DNA of 64,000 bases from Paludibacter sp. (GTDB lineage Bacteria > Bacteroidota > Bacteroidia > Bacteroidales > Paludibacteraceae). The notes beneath the pieces were generated by a model. It saw nothing but the letters and a program-made list of their open reading frames with translations. It searched no databases and was not told the DNA's origin. The stretch covers positions 23,224 through 87,223 of the forward strand of contig JAFLKK010000013.1 of the NCBI GenBank assembly GCA_019163375.1, written 5' to 3'. Of the stretch, positions 55,855 through 63,434 are shown piece by piece. The position numbers and the translations under genes are program-made. The first letter of the stretch is position 1. Each line of letters begins with the position of its first letter.

Positions 55855-56148
55855 TCAAAAAACACCCCACCTCAACGTTCTAACAGATAACCTTGGAGTT
55901 ATAACAAAGCACTTTAAAGAAATAGAAAAGTCCTTTTCTATTTCTTTAAAGTGCTTTTCTATTCCTACAAAGTGCTTTTCTATTTCTTTAAAGTACTTTT
56001 CTATTTCTACAAAGTACTTTTCTATTCCTATAAAGTGCTTTTCTAATTCTACAAAGTACTTTTCTATTTCTTCAAGGTGCTTTGTTGTCATAAAAAAGTG
56101 ATCTATTGTTCTATTTATACGACTCAACGCCCTATCCTTCCACTCCAT
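55855..56148 (-). CDS. Possible heptad-repeat coiled-coil protein, 97 aa
   Basis: Starting at the ATG at 56148 (MEWKDRALSRINRTIDHFF) the frame has seven consecutive 7-residue units of the form (V/K)EIEK(Y/H)F, each encoded by a 21-bp tandem repeat; hydrophobic residues at fixed places would give a coiled coil. The C-terminus (SISLKCFVITPRLSVRTLRW) comes partly from the inverted copy in a 52-bp palindrome. Repeat units keep the frame, and base changes between units favour Tyr/His and Val/Lys/Ile swaps, so translation is plausible. No promoter or family is known; it could equally be a non-coding satellite. Confidence 0.35.
   Translation of the reverse strand: MEWKDRALSRINRTIDHFFMTTKHLEEIEKYFVELEKHFIGIEKYFVEIEKYFKEIEKHFVGIEKHFKEIEKDFSISLKCFVITPRLSVRTLRWGVF
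55906..55957. repeat. 52-bp near-perfect palindrome
   Basis: Two 25-base arms (55906-55930 and 55933-55957) are exact inverse copies around TC. The arms consist of one unit of the neighbouring 21-bp repeat plus four bases, so the array ends by turning back on itself. Confidence 0.9.
55933..56090. repeat. 21-bp tandem repeat array
   Basis: Six full units of the form AAAGTRCTTTTCTATTYCTAC (from 55948) plus partial units at both ends. Spacing is exactly 21 bases. The units are degenerate at a few positions. No unique spacers are present, so this is not a CRISPR array. Confidence 0.9.
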
Positions 56149-56551
56149 TATTTTACCCAACCGACTTGTTCAACCGCCCAATCGCATTAACGCAACAGCA
56201 CATCCCTTTCTCCCACTTTTAAGGCACTCTATCCACTGCCGAAAACGATGCAATGCCACTTCTACCCTAACGGATAGAATATCGTAAGTACCAGCTTATT
56301 CCACCACCTATGGCAAAAAACAACTATTTTAAAAATTAATTAAAAGATACGTTATTAATACGATAAATAGTTTCTCCCTTGGGGGCTTTGTTTTGATTAA
56401 AAATAATAGTTTGTACTGCTTTTTTGTAGGGGGAAATGACGAAAAATAAACAATGATTAAATTTGTTTATAAAAATGTTTCTAAATTGTTGGTTGTTATA
56501 TTATAAATACCTAAGTTTGTGAATTGTTTTATTTAAATAACTTACATTGTT
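56149..56551. other. Intergenic region with one promoter element
   Basis: About 400 bases without a gene. It contains the TAnnTTTG element at 56512-56519 and an AT-rich tract. A C-rich stretch at 56161-56300 shows no reading frame of note. Confidence 0.4.
56512..56519 (+). promoter_or_regulatory. TAnnTTTG element of the small cysteine-rich protein gene
   Basis: TAAGTTTG ends 32 bases before the TTG start at 56552. TTG triplets at 56486 and 56493 are -33 candidates at non-ideal spacing. Downstream genes to 59 kb have no comparable element, so this may drive several of them. Confidence 0.45.
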
Positions 56552-56773
56552 TTGAAAAAACTCACACTCAGCCTGTTTACCATCCTGCTTCTCTCCGGTT
56601 TCTCGCTCAAAAGCCCCTCCTCCACCGTCTATATCTGCACCGGCCCCAAAGCTAAAGTATATCATGCCTCCAACACTTGCCGTGGAGTAAAAAACTGTAG
56701 CGAAGCTATAGTAGCGGTATCGCTGGCTAAAGCTGAAAAAATGGGAAGACGGGAATGTAAGATTTGTTGGTAA
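56552..56773 (+). CDS. Small exported Cys/His-rich protein, 73 aa
   Basis: The frame starts with TTG (MKKLTLSLFTILLLSGFSLK as translated), which gives a good signal peptide; no ATG is available upstream. The mature 50 residues carry Cys29, His38, Cys43, Cys49, Cys69 and Cys72 (YICTGPKAKVYHASNTC, CKICW), so a zinc-binding or disulfide-stabilised module is likely. I have a memory of similar short YHxxxxC...CKxC modules at the C-terminus of other Bacteroidota proteins, without a known function. It is the first of a run of plus-strand genes. Confidence 0.6.
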   Translation: MKKLTLSLFTILLLSGFSLKSPSSTVYICTGPKAKVYHASNTCRGVKNCSEAIVAVSLAKAEKMGRRECKICW

Positions 56774-56851
56774 TAAGGAAAAAGGATAGATTATTTCATT
56801 ATTTAATATTCATTAAGCTCAGTATATAATTCACTCTTAATATTCAAATCT

Positions 56852-57463
56852 ATGAAATTCTCACACACAAAATTAGAACAGATTAGGCATAACCCTGGAA
56901 ACATCAAACAAATCATTTCCAGTGGTAGAGGTAGTTTCTCAAAAAATTCTGCATGGAAGTTTTCAATAAAGAAATATCACCAGAAAGATAGTGATAAAAG
57001 CTTTGCGTTTAGGCATTTTGAAGAAATGTTTGACAGAAATTTTGTTGCTAATAATGGTAACAGACTAATAAAATTAGAATTAATGGAAAAGCTGGAAAAT
57101 TATATTGAAGACTATGAGAAGCAAAAATTTGAGTTTTATGATTACTCAAATAGAATTAGTATTGATATTGAGCATGGAAATATGATCTCTGGTGAAATAT
57201 TTAGATTCGACAAAACATTAAATGGATTTGCAATAACTCTATTTCATAATGATGACTCTATTTGGATTAAAGAATTGAGATACCCACTTTTACAAATATA
57301 TTTTAGTAATAAGTTTCAATGTCCTGCTGAACTAATAAAAGTTGGGGTGTATAATTTTATCGATGAGGTTCATGAATATAACACATTTGATGAAATAACT
57401 TTACAACAATCCTGGGAAGAGATAACAAAACTTTCAGATACGATAAATAAAATCAATTTCTAA
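56852..57463 (+). CDS. Hypothetical protein, 203 aa, upstream partner of the nuclease gene
   Basis: A soluble protein of unknown family. The first 60 residues are basic (KQIISSGRGSFSKNSAWKFS). A central beta region (RISIDIEHGNMISGEIFRFD) and a C-terminal mixed part (YPLLQIYFSNKFQCPAELIK, then VGVYNFIDEVHEYNTFDEI) suggest a folded domain. No signal peptide or membrane segment. It ends 83 bases before a PD-(D/E)XK nuclease gene on the same strand, and both are more AT-rich than the core genes, so they may form a functional pair acquired together. No toxin or antitoxin motif was recognised. Confidence 0.65.
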   Translation: MKFSHTKLEQIRHNPGNIKQIISSGRGSFSKNSAWKFSIKKYHQKDSDKSFAFRHFEEMFDRNFVANNGNRLIKLELMEKLENYIEDYEKQKFEFYDYSNRISIDIEHGNMISGEIFRFDKTLNGFAITLFHNDDSIWIKELRYPLLQIYFSNKFQCPAELIKVGVYNFIDEVHEYNTFDEITLQQSWEEITKLSDTINKINF

Positions 57464-57546
57464 ATATTCAATTTCTATATTGTGCCTAACAATTTCATGT
57501 ATTTTAAATACATATATAAAATAATTGATTTTAAAAAATACTAAGT

Positions 57547-59001
57547 ATGGAAATAGACAAGCTAATTAAGCCGCAAACGTTCTGTGAGTATTTCAATCTA
57601 GGGAAACATCAAGGTGAAGTCGATTTCTTAGACATATATGCCAATCAAGATATTCCATTGTTTCTTGATCCATTTGGAATTTCTGTCATTGGTTCACCAT
57701 GGGCAAGAGAATGTGAAAGTCAGATTGCAACCTATTTTCAATATTTACTAGATAGCATCAAAAGAGGCGACAAAAAAACAATAAAAAAGTTATTGAATGC
57801 GCTCCATGAAGTAAATGAAGTTGCACTCGGTTATTCCCAATATCAACCAGAAGGACGTGGAATAGGACCCAAACAAGCAAAAGAGATTTTGGATGCTTTT
57901 GAAAGTAGTGAAGCTGCAAAATCAGGAGACATTAAGGATATAGCTGACTGCGCTCTTTTAATCCCTGGGATTAACCGTGACAAAATCTCAGACATAACTG
58001 CAAACATATTAAAACGACAATTAATTATTTTCACTCAGGAACAATGTCTGAAACATTCTATTCCAATAAAGCGAGTAGCTGTTCACAATGCATTTAATTA
58101 CGATAATTTTGAATTTACAAGTTTTTATGCTGAGCTACCTGTAATAAATGGAAAGGCTAAAATACTTCTACCTATTACGAGCGTAAGGCAAGTCCCTGAA
58201 TTGAGCAAAGATAAGTATTATCGAAATTTTATACTAGAATATCTACGTGCAGAACATTGTCATGCGGGAGATTCACTATCTTCTGTATTAAAAAATGGAA
58301 CTATCAAAGTTCAGATTGTCGATTTAAAAAGAAAATATCCATTAGGTACCGATTTCATTTATTCATTCTCAAAAGAGCATCCTGAAATTTTACAAAAATA
58401 TAAATATGAATTAAGAAGAACTGCAAAGACTCAAACTAAAGCAGTACTTGAGGTTAAAAAGAAGATATTGCTTGCTAGCCAAAGAATAGACATATTAAAA
58501 GAAATCAAACATGGGACAGCAAATGCAAACAGTTTTCACAAACTTTCTTATGATAATCTGATACATATATTTGGAGAAAGATTTTCAAATCCAAATTCTG
58601 AGGTAAAAATAAATGATGGACGTAAAAGGATTGACATCGTTTTTGATAATAATGACAGACAGGGCTTCTTTTTTAAATTGAACACATTACTTCATGTTCA
58701 ATGTCCAAAAATTTTTGTAGAATGCAAAAACTATGGTAATGAAATAAATAACCCAGAAATTGATCAATTACAATCGCGATTTGGGAAGCATAGAGGTAAC
58801 TTTGGAATTCTTATGTGTCGTTCAATTAAGGATAAAGAATTATTGATCAAAAGATGTAAAGATGTCTTACATGACAGGCAAGGTTATATAATCGTTTTGG
58901 AAGACAATGATATTGTTCGTTTATTACGATTTAAAGATAATAATGACGAAGATAGTATTGATAATTATTTACACGCAAAAATAAATGAGCTTATTATGTA
59001 G
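57547..59001 (+). CDS. Protein with C-terminal PD-(D/E)XK nuclease-like domain, 484 aa
   Basis: The C-terminal domain (about 335-460) has the order expected of a PD-(D/E)XK nuclease: Asp363 in GRKRIDIVFDN, Glu392-x-Lys394 in KIFVECKNYGNE, and a following Gln-rich helix (EIDQLQSRFG). The rest (1-330) is not recognised; conserved-looking parts are DIPLFLDPFGISVIG, QPEGRGIGPKQAKE and GINRDKISDITANI. Such a fusion of a large unknown sensor-like region to a restriction nuclease fold is typical of phage-defence proteins, but that role is inference. No ATPase or methyltransferase is present beside it. A repeat linker follows. Confidence 0.7.
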   Translation: MEIDKLIKPQTFCEYFNLGKHQGEVDFLDIYANQDIPLFLDPFGISVIGSPWARECESQIATYFQYLLDSIKRGDKKTIKKLLNALHEVNEVALGYSQYQPEGRGIGPKQAKEILDAFESSEAAKSGDIKDIADCALLIPGINRDKISDITANILKRQLIIFTQEQCLKHSIPIKRVAVHNAFNYDNFEFTSFYAELPVINGKAKILLPITSVRQVPELSKDKYYRNFILEYLRAEHCHAGDSLSSVLKNGTIKVQIVDLKRKYPLGTDFIYSFSKEHPEILQKYKYELRRTAKTQTKAVLEVKKKILLASQRIDILKEIKHGTANANSFHKLSYDNLIHIFGERFSNPNSEVKINDGRKRIDIVFDNNDRQGFFFKLNTLLHVQCPKIFVECKNYGNEINNPEIDQLQSRFGKHRGNFGILMCRSIKDKELLIKRCKDVLHDRQGYIIVLEDNDIVRLLRFKDNNDEDSIDNYLHAKINELIM

Positions 59002-59011
59002 TACTGATACC

Positions 59012-59083
59012 TTGTTGGCGCGAATCTGTGACTCGTGACATACAAAACACAAAGAAGCACAGGTCACAAACCTGCACTAACGG
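59012..59083 (+). repeat. Palindromic linker after the nuclease gene
   Basis: TTGTTGGCGC at the left end is matched by an inverted GCACTAACGG at the right end. In between lie CGAATCTGTGACTCG and CAGGTCACAAACCTG, two small imperfect hairpins. The element begins 10 bases after the stop codon. Confidence 0.65.
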
Positions 59084-59149
59084 AAATTGGACATAAAACT
59101 CCATTTAATTGGAGAACAACAATAAATCAATAAAATGTAAAACTAACTC

Positions 59150-59155
59150 AGGAGG
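59150..59155 (+). promoter_or_regulatory. Perfect AGGAGG ribosome-binding site
   Basis: AGGAGG lies 7 bases before the ATG at 59163. Strong Shine-Dalgarno sequences are rare in Bacteroidota and no other gene in the window has one, so this decides the start codon and marks the gene as unusual. Confidence 0.8.
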
Positions 59156-59162
59156 AAAAACT

Positions 59163-59294
59163 ATGGGAATCAAGCCAGGACCAAAAAGGATTGCAACAAC
59201 AACAGGCAAACCAGACAGACGTCAACGAGACAACAAACAAACTCCAGGTAATACACCTTCACTGAAACCACACGAACATAAGAAAGGTGATTGA
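59163..59294 (+). CDS. Small basic peptide, 43 aa
   Basis: MGIKPGPKRIATTTGKPDRR is followed by QRDNKQTPGNTPSLKPHEHK and ends KGD. The peptide is rich in Lys, Arg, Pro, Gly and Thr with no hydrophobic core, so it is expected to be disordered and positively charged, perhaps binding nucleic acid or an acidic partner. The start is fixed by the perfect ribosome-binding site; the frame is open upstream to 59109 but without a start signal. It sits between two repeat linkers, directly after the nuclease gene. Confidence 0.6.
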   Translation: MGIKPGPKRIATTTGKPDRRQRDNKQTPGNTPSLKPHEHKKGD

Positions 59295-59317
59295 TGCCCT
59301 ATTGAGTGCATCATGCA

Positions 59318-59541
59318 TTGTTTGGCATAGTTAAGTTACATAAAAGATAAAAGAGTTTGCGTAGGGACAGGTCGTGACCTGTGCGAATAAAAAGAAATAA
59401 TAGAATTGAATGTATTGAAATTATCCGGTAGGTTTTAGGATTGCACTCTATTCATTCAATCAATGGACAGGTCGAGACCTGTCCATTGATTGAGCGTAGT
59501 ATTTTAGTTGTGCAACAGCTATGGGATGCTATGCCAAACAA
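59318..59541 (+). repeat. Structured linker element with 13-bp inverted ends
   Basis: TTGTTTGGCATAG (59318-59330) and CTATGCCAAACAA (59529-59541) are exact inverse copies. Inside are ACAGGTC-GT-GACCTGT (59367-59382) and an 18-bp perfect stem at 59456-59473/59476-59493 (core GGACAGGTC-GA-GACCTGTCC). It lies between the peptide gene and the next membrane protein gene. Confidence 0.8.
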
Positions 59542-59591
59542 GGGGTCCAATTACTTTTAAAATATATATTTATAATTATAAATCTAATTAT

Positions 59592-60428
59592 ATGAAACAA
59601 AATCCCTTTTCTATCTATGATATCTTAGGATACCTAACACCTGGATTATTTCTAATCTCAAACTTTTTCTTGATTCAAACGTGGAAAATAACATGTGACC
59701 AATCCACAATTTCATCATTATTAGGCTCGATACCTTCTTTTAAATTTGAGGTTTTTGTTGTCATCTTTATTTTTGCATATTCCTTAGGTCATTTATTGAG
59801 TTTTGCGTCCTCGATTACTGTCGAAAAGTATTCAATTTGGAAATATGGTTATACCTCAAAGTATCTTTTAAAAATATCTAGACCTAGATTTAGAGATCAT
59901 TTTAAAACTTTTTACGGTTTTTTTTGGGGCTCTATGATTATGATAATTATTTTACCAACTGTTATTCTTGATGTTATTCTTGGAAACTTTTCTGGATTCA
60001 AGATTTTCTATAGTCAAGCTCTGGATGATAATTTAATTCAGTTGATTAAGTTTAAAATAAATAAATTAGCAAATACCTTAGGAATAACTGCAAAAAATAA
60101 ATTTGTTATGGGAAATGGGCATGAGGGCGATTTTTTCAGACTAGTTTTTCACTATACATATGAAAATTCAAAAAATCATCAAGATAAATTCATAAACTAT
60201 GTAGCTTTATATGGATTCCTCAGAACCATGACATTAATTGCAAATATCTTGACTTGGTATCTAGTAGTTCATTTTATTTTAATAAGGCAGTTAAATTTAC
60301 AATCTATCTTGATGATAATAATATCAAGTATAATTTCATATATTTTTTTTATGGCATTTATGAAGTTTTACAGAAGATATACGCTTGAAGCATTAATGGT
60401 TTTAGCTTCTGATAAAGATTTGATTTGA
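59592..60428 (+). CDS. Membrane protein of unknown function, 278 aa
   Basis: I chose the ATG at 59592 (MKQNPFSIYDILGYLTPGLF); the frame is open upstream through the repeat linker but is non-sense there. About four hydrophobic segments: residues 11-30, 52-72, around 115-135, and two near the end (240-275). The N-terminal ILGYLTPG-type sequence occurs in membrane proteins often found in accessory and defence regions. No enzymatic motif is seen. A second linker follows 28 bases after the stop. Confidence 0.6.
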   Translation: MKQNPFSIYDILGYLTPGLFLISNFFLIQTWKITCDQSTISSLLGSIPSFKFEVFVVIFIFAYSLGHLLSFASSITVEKYSIWKYGYTSKYLLKISRPRFRDHFKTFYGFFWGSMIMIIILPTVILDVILGNFSGFKIFYSQALDDNLIQLIKFKINKLANTLGITAKNKFVMGNGHEGDFFRLVFHYTYENSKNHQDKFINYVALYGFLRTMTLIANILTWYLVVHFILIRQLNLQSILMIIISSIISYIFFMAFMKFYRRYTLEALMVLASDKDLI

Positions 60429-60456
60429 GCGAAACCCCTGTTGAGCGTAGCGTTCT

Positions 60457-60569
60457 TTGTTTGGCGAAGTCTCCAGACTTCGTCAAGTTAGAAGCAAGGC
60501 TCTGCCTTGCAGATTAAAAGCTGGAGCTTTTATTTTAGCACAACGTAGTCTGGAGACTACGCCGAACAA
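60457..60569 (+). repeat. Linker element made of four consecutive hairpins
   Basis: It begins TTGTTTGGC and ends GCCGAACAA. Between these lie GAAGTCT-CC-AGACTTC, GCAAGGC-TCT-GCCTTGC, AAAAGCT-GG-AGCTTTT and GTAGTCT-GG-AGACTAC. The first and last hairpins are almost inverse copies of each other. The 134 bases from here to the next gene show no further feature apart from short imperfect repeats (TTCGCA/TGCGAA). Confidence 0.85.
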
Positions 60570-60703
60570 GGGAATATGAGCACCATTAGTTCGCATACAC
60601 AGCTAAATTGAAGAATATGGAGCAAGTTGCGCATATATTGGCGTTGCAACAAGCTTAAAGACCGCTGCGAATAGTAATAAATAAACTAACTAAAATAAAT
60701 TAT

Positions 60704-62200
60704 ATGCGATTAAAGATTTTATTTTTAATATTAATATTGGCTTGCGCCAACTCTGAAGCAAAAGATAATTCTAAGAATTACGCTTTTGTAATTGATGGTA
60801 TAGTACGTAATGATAGCCAAAAGGTAGTAACAATTACTGTTCAAAATCTTGCTATCGGTAAGGATTTGGAATTTCCATTGAAAATAAACAGCAATAATGC
60901 GTTTCATGGAAAGATAGAGTTGACAGATTCCATTCAGTACGTCATAGTTTCATATAAAAATGAGTGGATTAAATTACTTGTCCATTCGGGAGATAGTATT
61001 CATATTGAATTTGAATCGTCAAGCTTAAAAAAAAGTATTAAATTCTATGGAAAAGCAAAAGAAGATAATAGCTTATTAATTAAGTTTGATACTATTCCGG
61101 TTATAAAAGGAGTACCATCTGGCGTTTATGAGGGGAAATGGAAAACCTTATCCCCAAATGATTATTTGAAATTCTGTGATAGTCTTTACCAAGAGTCGGT
61201 GGAGGCTTATAACGATTTTACTAAAAAACATAAGCTATCTCCCGTAATGGAGAGATGGATGCGAAACGAAGTTGAATATGCTTTTTTTAATGACAAATCG
61301 AGCTATCCAGACAACCACAGACAACTAAATAATATTAGGGGATATTGGAATTGGGACGTAGCCGATGAATATTTTGATTTTCAAAAATCTGTTCACCTTT
61401 CAGATATTGACTTAATCAATTCTTTTACTATTTTGCCTGTAATAAGGAACATAAATTTCAATTATGTCGATAGAAAGATGATGAATGAATCATTTATCAA
61501 AACTGAAGATGGACATTGGGCAAGACCAGATGGTTTAAACGATGATTCGTTAATGTTGCATGGAATTATAAAACATGTCGATAATAATTTAGTCAGACAA
61601 TTATGTTTATGTGAGCGCTTGGCGTATATGATTACGAGTGGTGAAACAAAAAAGTTTGAAAAGTATCAACATTTAATTTCCGAATATATTACAAATCAAC
61701 ATTTAAAAGAACAGCTTCTAAGTTATTACCGAGAAACAAAACTTCGTTTTGAAAATCCGGAATTAAACACGAAAGCAATATTAAAAGAAATCAGCAATAC
61801 ACCTGCAAAATCTGTTATTGATTCGATTTTATTAAATAATAAAGGTAAAGTAATATATGTAGATTGTTGGGCTACATGGTGTGGTCCTTGTCGTGGAGAA
61901 ATTCCTTATTCGAAGGAACTCATGATGAAATTAAAAGATTTACCGGTATCGTTTGTTTTTTTATGTTTTGATTCAGAAAAAGATAAATGGAAGGCAGAGG
62001 TTGAAAAATCAAAATTAGGTGGCACACATTACTTTATTCCAAAAGAAAGTGGAGAATATTTCAAAGAGGCATTCTCCATAACTGGTTATCCAACCTATAT
62101 GCTCTTTGATAAAAATGGAAATTTAATAAGTAATAACACCATTAGACCCAGTGAGCAAGATAAAATAATTGAAATAATTAAACAATTGACAATAAAATAA
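60704..62200 (+). CDS. TlpA-like thioredoxin-fold lipoprotein or exported protein
   Basis: A 498-residue exported protein. The N-terminus (MRLKILFLILILACANSEA) could be a lipoprotein signal with Cys14 or a cleaved signal peptide. Residues 25-130 form a DUF4369-like beta domain (GKIELTDSIQYVIVSYKNEW). The middle is helical. The C-terminal thioredoxin domain has Cys393-Gly-Pro-Cys396 in WATWCGPCRGEIP and the cis-Pro region ITGYPTYMLF. It would reduce disulfides in the envelope. Proteins of this order are frequent in Bacteroidota. It is followed at once by a linker element. Confidence 0.85.
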   Translation: MRLKILFLILILACANSEAKDNSKNYAFVIDGIVRNDSQKVVTITVQNLAIGKDLEFPLKINSNNAFHGKIELTDSIQYVIVSYKNEWIKLLVHSGDSIHIEFESSSLKKSIKFYGKAKEDNSLLIKFDTIPVIKGVPSGVYEGKWKTLSPNDYLKFCDSLYQESVEAYNDFTKKHKLSPVMERWMRNEVEYAFFNDKSSYPDNHRQLNNIRGYWNWDVADEYFDFQKSVHLSDIDLINSFTILPVIRNINFNYVDRKMMNESFIKTEDGHWARPDGLNDDSLMLHGIIKHVDNNLVRQLCLCERLAYMITSGETKKFEKYQHLISEYITNQHLKEQLLSYYRETKLRFENPELNTKAILKEISNTPAKSVIDSILLNNKGKVIYVDCWATWCGPCRGEIPYSKELMMKLKDLPVSFVFLCFDSEKDKWKAEVEKSKLGGTHYFIPKESGEYFKEAFSITGYPTYMLFDKNGNLISNNTIRPSEQDKIIEIIKQLTIK

Positions 62201-62207
62201 AGCCCCT

Positions 62208-62380
62208 TTGTTTGGCGAAGTCTCCAGACTTCGCCAAGTTAGAAGCAAGGCTCAGTTAAGCGTAGTCTCCATACTACGTCAAGTTAGAAACAAGGCTCCA
62301 GCCTTGCATATTAAAAATAGAATATGGAAAGCTAGAGCTTTCCTTCAAACTTTGACATAGCGGGACGCTATACCAAACAT
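62208..62380 (+). repeat. Linker element, longer variant
   Basis: Starts TTGTTTGGC 8 bases after the stop codon and ends ACCAAACAT. It contains GAAGTCT-CC-AGACTTC (62217-62232), an imperfect GTAGTCT/ACTAC hairpin, CAAGGCT-CC-AGCCTTG (62291-62306), GGAAAGCT-AG-AGCTTTCC (62326-62343) and ATAGCG-GGA-CGCTAT. It is closely related to the element at 60457. Confidence 0.85.
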
Positions 62381-62445
62381 CGGGAACAAGATTATTTACG
62401 CTACGGAGAACGGGGCTAGAATCAAAACAACACATAAAGAATAAA

Positions 62446-62754
62446 ATGGAAAATCAAGATTTTGAAATTGGAATTAAAACTATATGGTTTGCGGTAATTG
62501 GAAGTCTACTATTTACTATAGTTGGAGCATTTGCAAAGATTGAGCATTGGGAGTACTCGCAAGTAATTCTATCTATAGGTTTAATTTTTTACTTAGCGAC
62601 TTTAGTAATAATGGTCAGAGATATAAACAGGAGTAAAATTCAAGACAAGGGATTTTGGATTATGTTTATGTTTATTGTTCCTTACATTTCACCGATACTT
62701 TATATAACAAGAAGAGCTAAAATGATTAAACTTAGAAGGGAGTTTGGCCATTAA
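62446..62754 (+). CDS. Small membrane protein, 102 aa
   Basis: Three hydrophobic segments: about residues 10-30 (IWFAVIGSLLFTIVGAFAKI), 38-56 (VILSIGLIFYLATLVIMV) and 70-88 (FWIMFMFIVPYISPILYI), with a basic C-terminus (RRAKMIKLRREFGH). The GAFAKIEHWEYSQVIL stretch is reminiscent of the short GldL-like membrane pair but is not enough for an assignment. No partner gene is evident. It lies between two linkers. Confidence 0.55.
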   Translation: MENQDFEIGIKTIWFAVIGSLLFTIVGAFAKIEHWEYSQVILSIGLIFYLATLVIMVRDINRSKIQDKGFWIMFMFIVPYISPILYITRRAKMIKLRREFGH

Positions 62755-62788
62755 GATTTAAACTAACTCAAATTGAGTGTAGCGAGTA

Positions 62789-62801
62789 TTGTTTGGCATA
62801 G
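62789..62801 (+). repeat. Half linker (left end only)
   Basis: TTGTTTGGCATAG, identical to 59318-59330, and preceded by TTGAGTGTAGCG at 62773-62784 as at 60441-60452 (TTGAGCGTAGCG). No matching right end is found before the next gene. Confidence 0.7.
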
Positions 62802-62914
62802 TTACCGAAAAGATAAAAAGAATTTGTGCAGGTAATGAATAAATGATATTATCAGAGATTCAATAGAATATAAGCAACAAAATAGATATTTATCCAAAAA
62901 ATCAACTTAAATGA

Positions 62915-63409
62915 ATGATTATGCAACTAAATTATAACTGGAAAAAAGGAATCTTATCGGAATCTTATAAAATTTTCAACAATGAAACACAAGTTGGAAA
63001 CTTATCCAATAAATCGTTTTCACAAACAGCACATGGTGAGTTAAACGAAGAAAAATACACTTTTAAAACAACCGGATTTCTTAAACAACATACTCAGATT
63101 ATTGAGAACAACGAAAATAAAATAATTGGAGAGATAACATACAATAATTGGATGAACAAAGCTACAATAAATATAAACGGCCAACAGTTCGACTTAAAGT
63201 ATGACAATATCTGGAACACTAAATGGAGTATCTCAGGTTTGAATGAAACTCAGATCAGTTACAATAATACATCAAGTACGGGACAGATACAATCTAATAC
63301 AGACAATCAATTGCTTATTTTGTCCGGATTGTTTGTTGCTAATTATTATTTACAAATGACTCTTGTAGTTTTACTTATTGTGTTTATTCCAATCTTAATA
63401 AGACATTGA
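62915..63409 (+). CDS. Hypothetical protein with C-terminal membrane anchor, 164 aa
   Basis: The first 125 residues are soluble and beta-rich (MIMQLNYNWKKGILSESYKI), with repeated short strands. The last 30 residues are hydrophobic (LFVANYYLQMTLVVLLIVFI), so it is probably tail-anchored. An 8-codon frame (MNDYATKL) overlaps the start at 62911 and could be a minileader. The family is unknown. It is the last gene before the right repeat array. Confidence 0.55.
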   Translation: MIMQLNYNWKKGILSESYKIFNNETQVGNLSNKSFSQTAHGELNEEKYTFKTTGFLKQHTQIIENNENKIIGEITYNNWMNKATININGQQFDLKYDNIWNTKWSISGLNETQISYNNTSSTGQIQSNTDNQLLILSGLFVANYYLQMTLVVLLIVFIPILIRH

Positions 63410-63434
63410 CAGAAAATATAATTGAAAAATTGTA

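Noticed and set aside
55933..56090. CRISPR array
   Set aside because: Regular 21-bp spacing but no unique spacers, no repeat of CRISPR length and no cas gene; it is a plain tandem repeat.
59012..62380. Integron attC sites
   Set aside because: Linkers resemble cassette junctions, but the ends read GTT...AAC instead of the attC order RYYYAAC...GTTRRRY, and no tyrosine recombinase is visible. A single GCCTAACAA at 57486-57494 has no matching core site.
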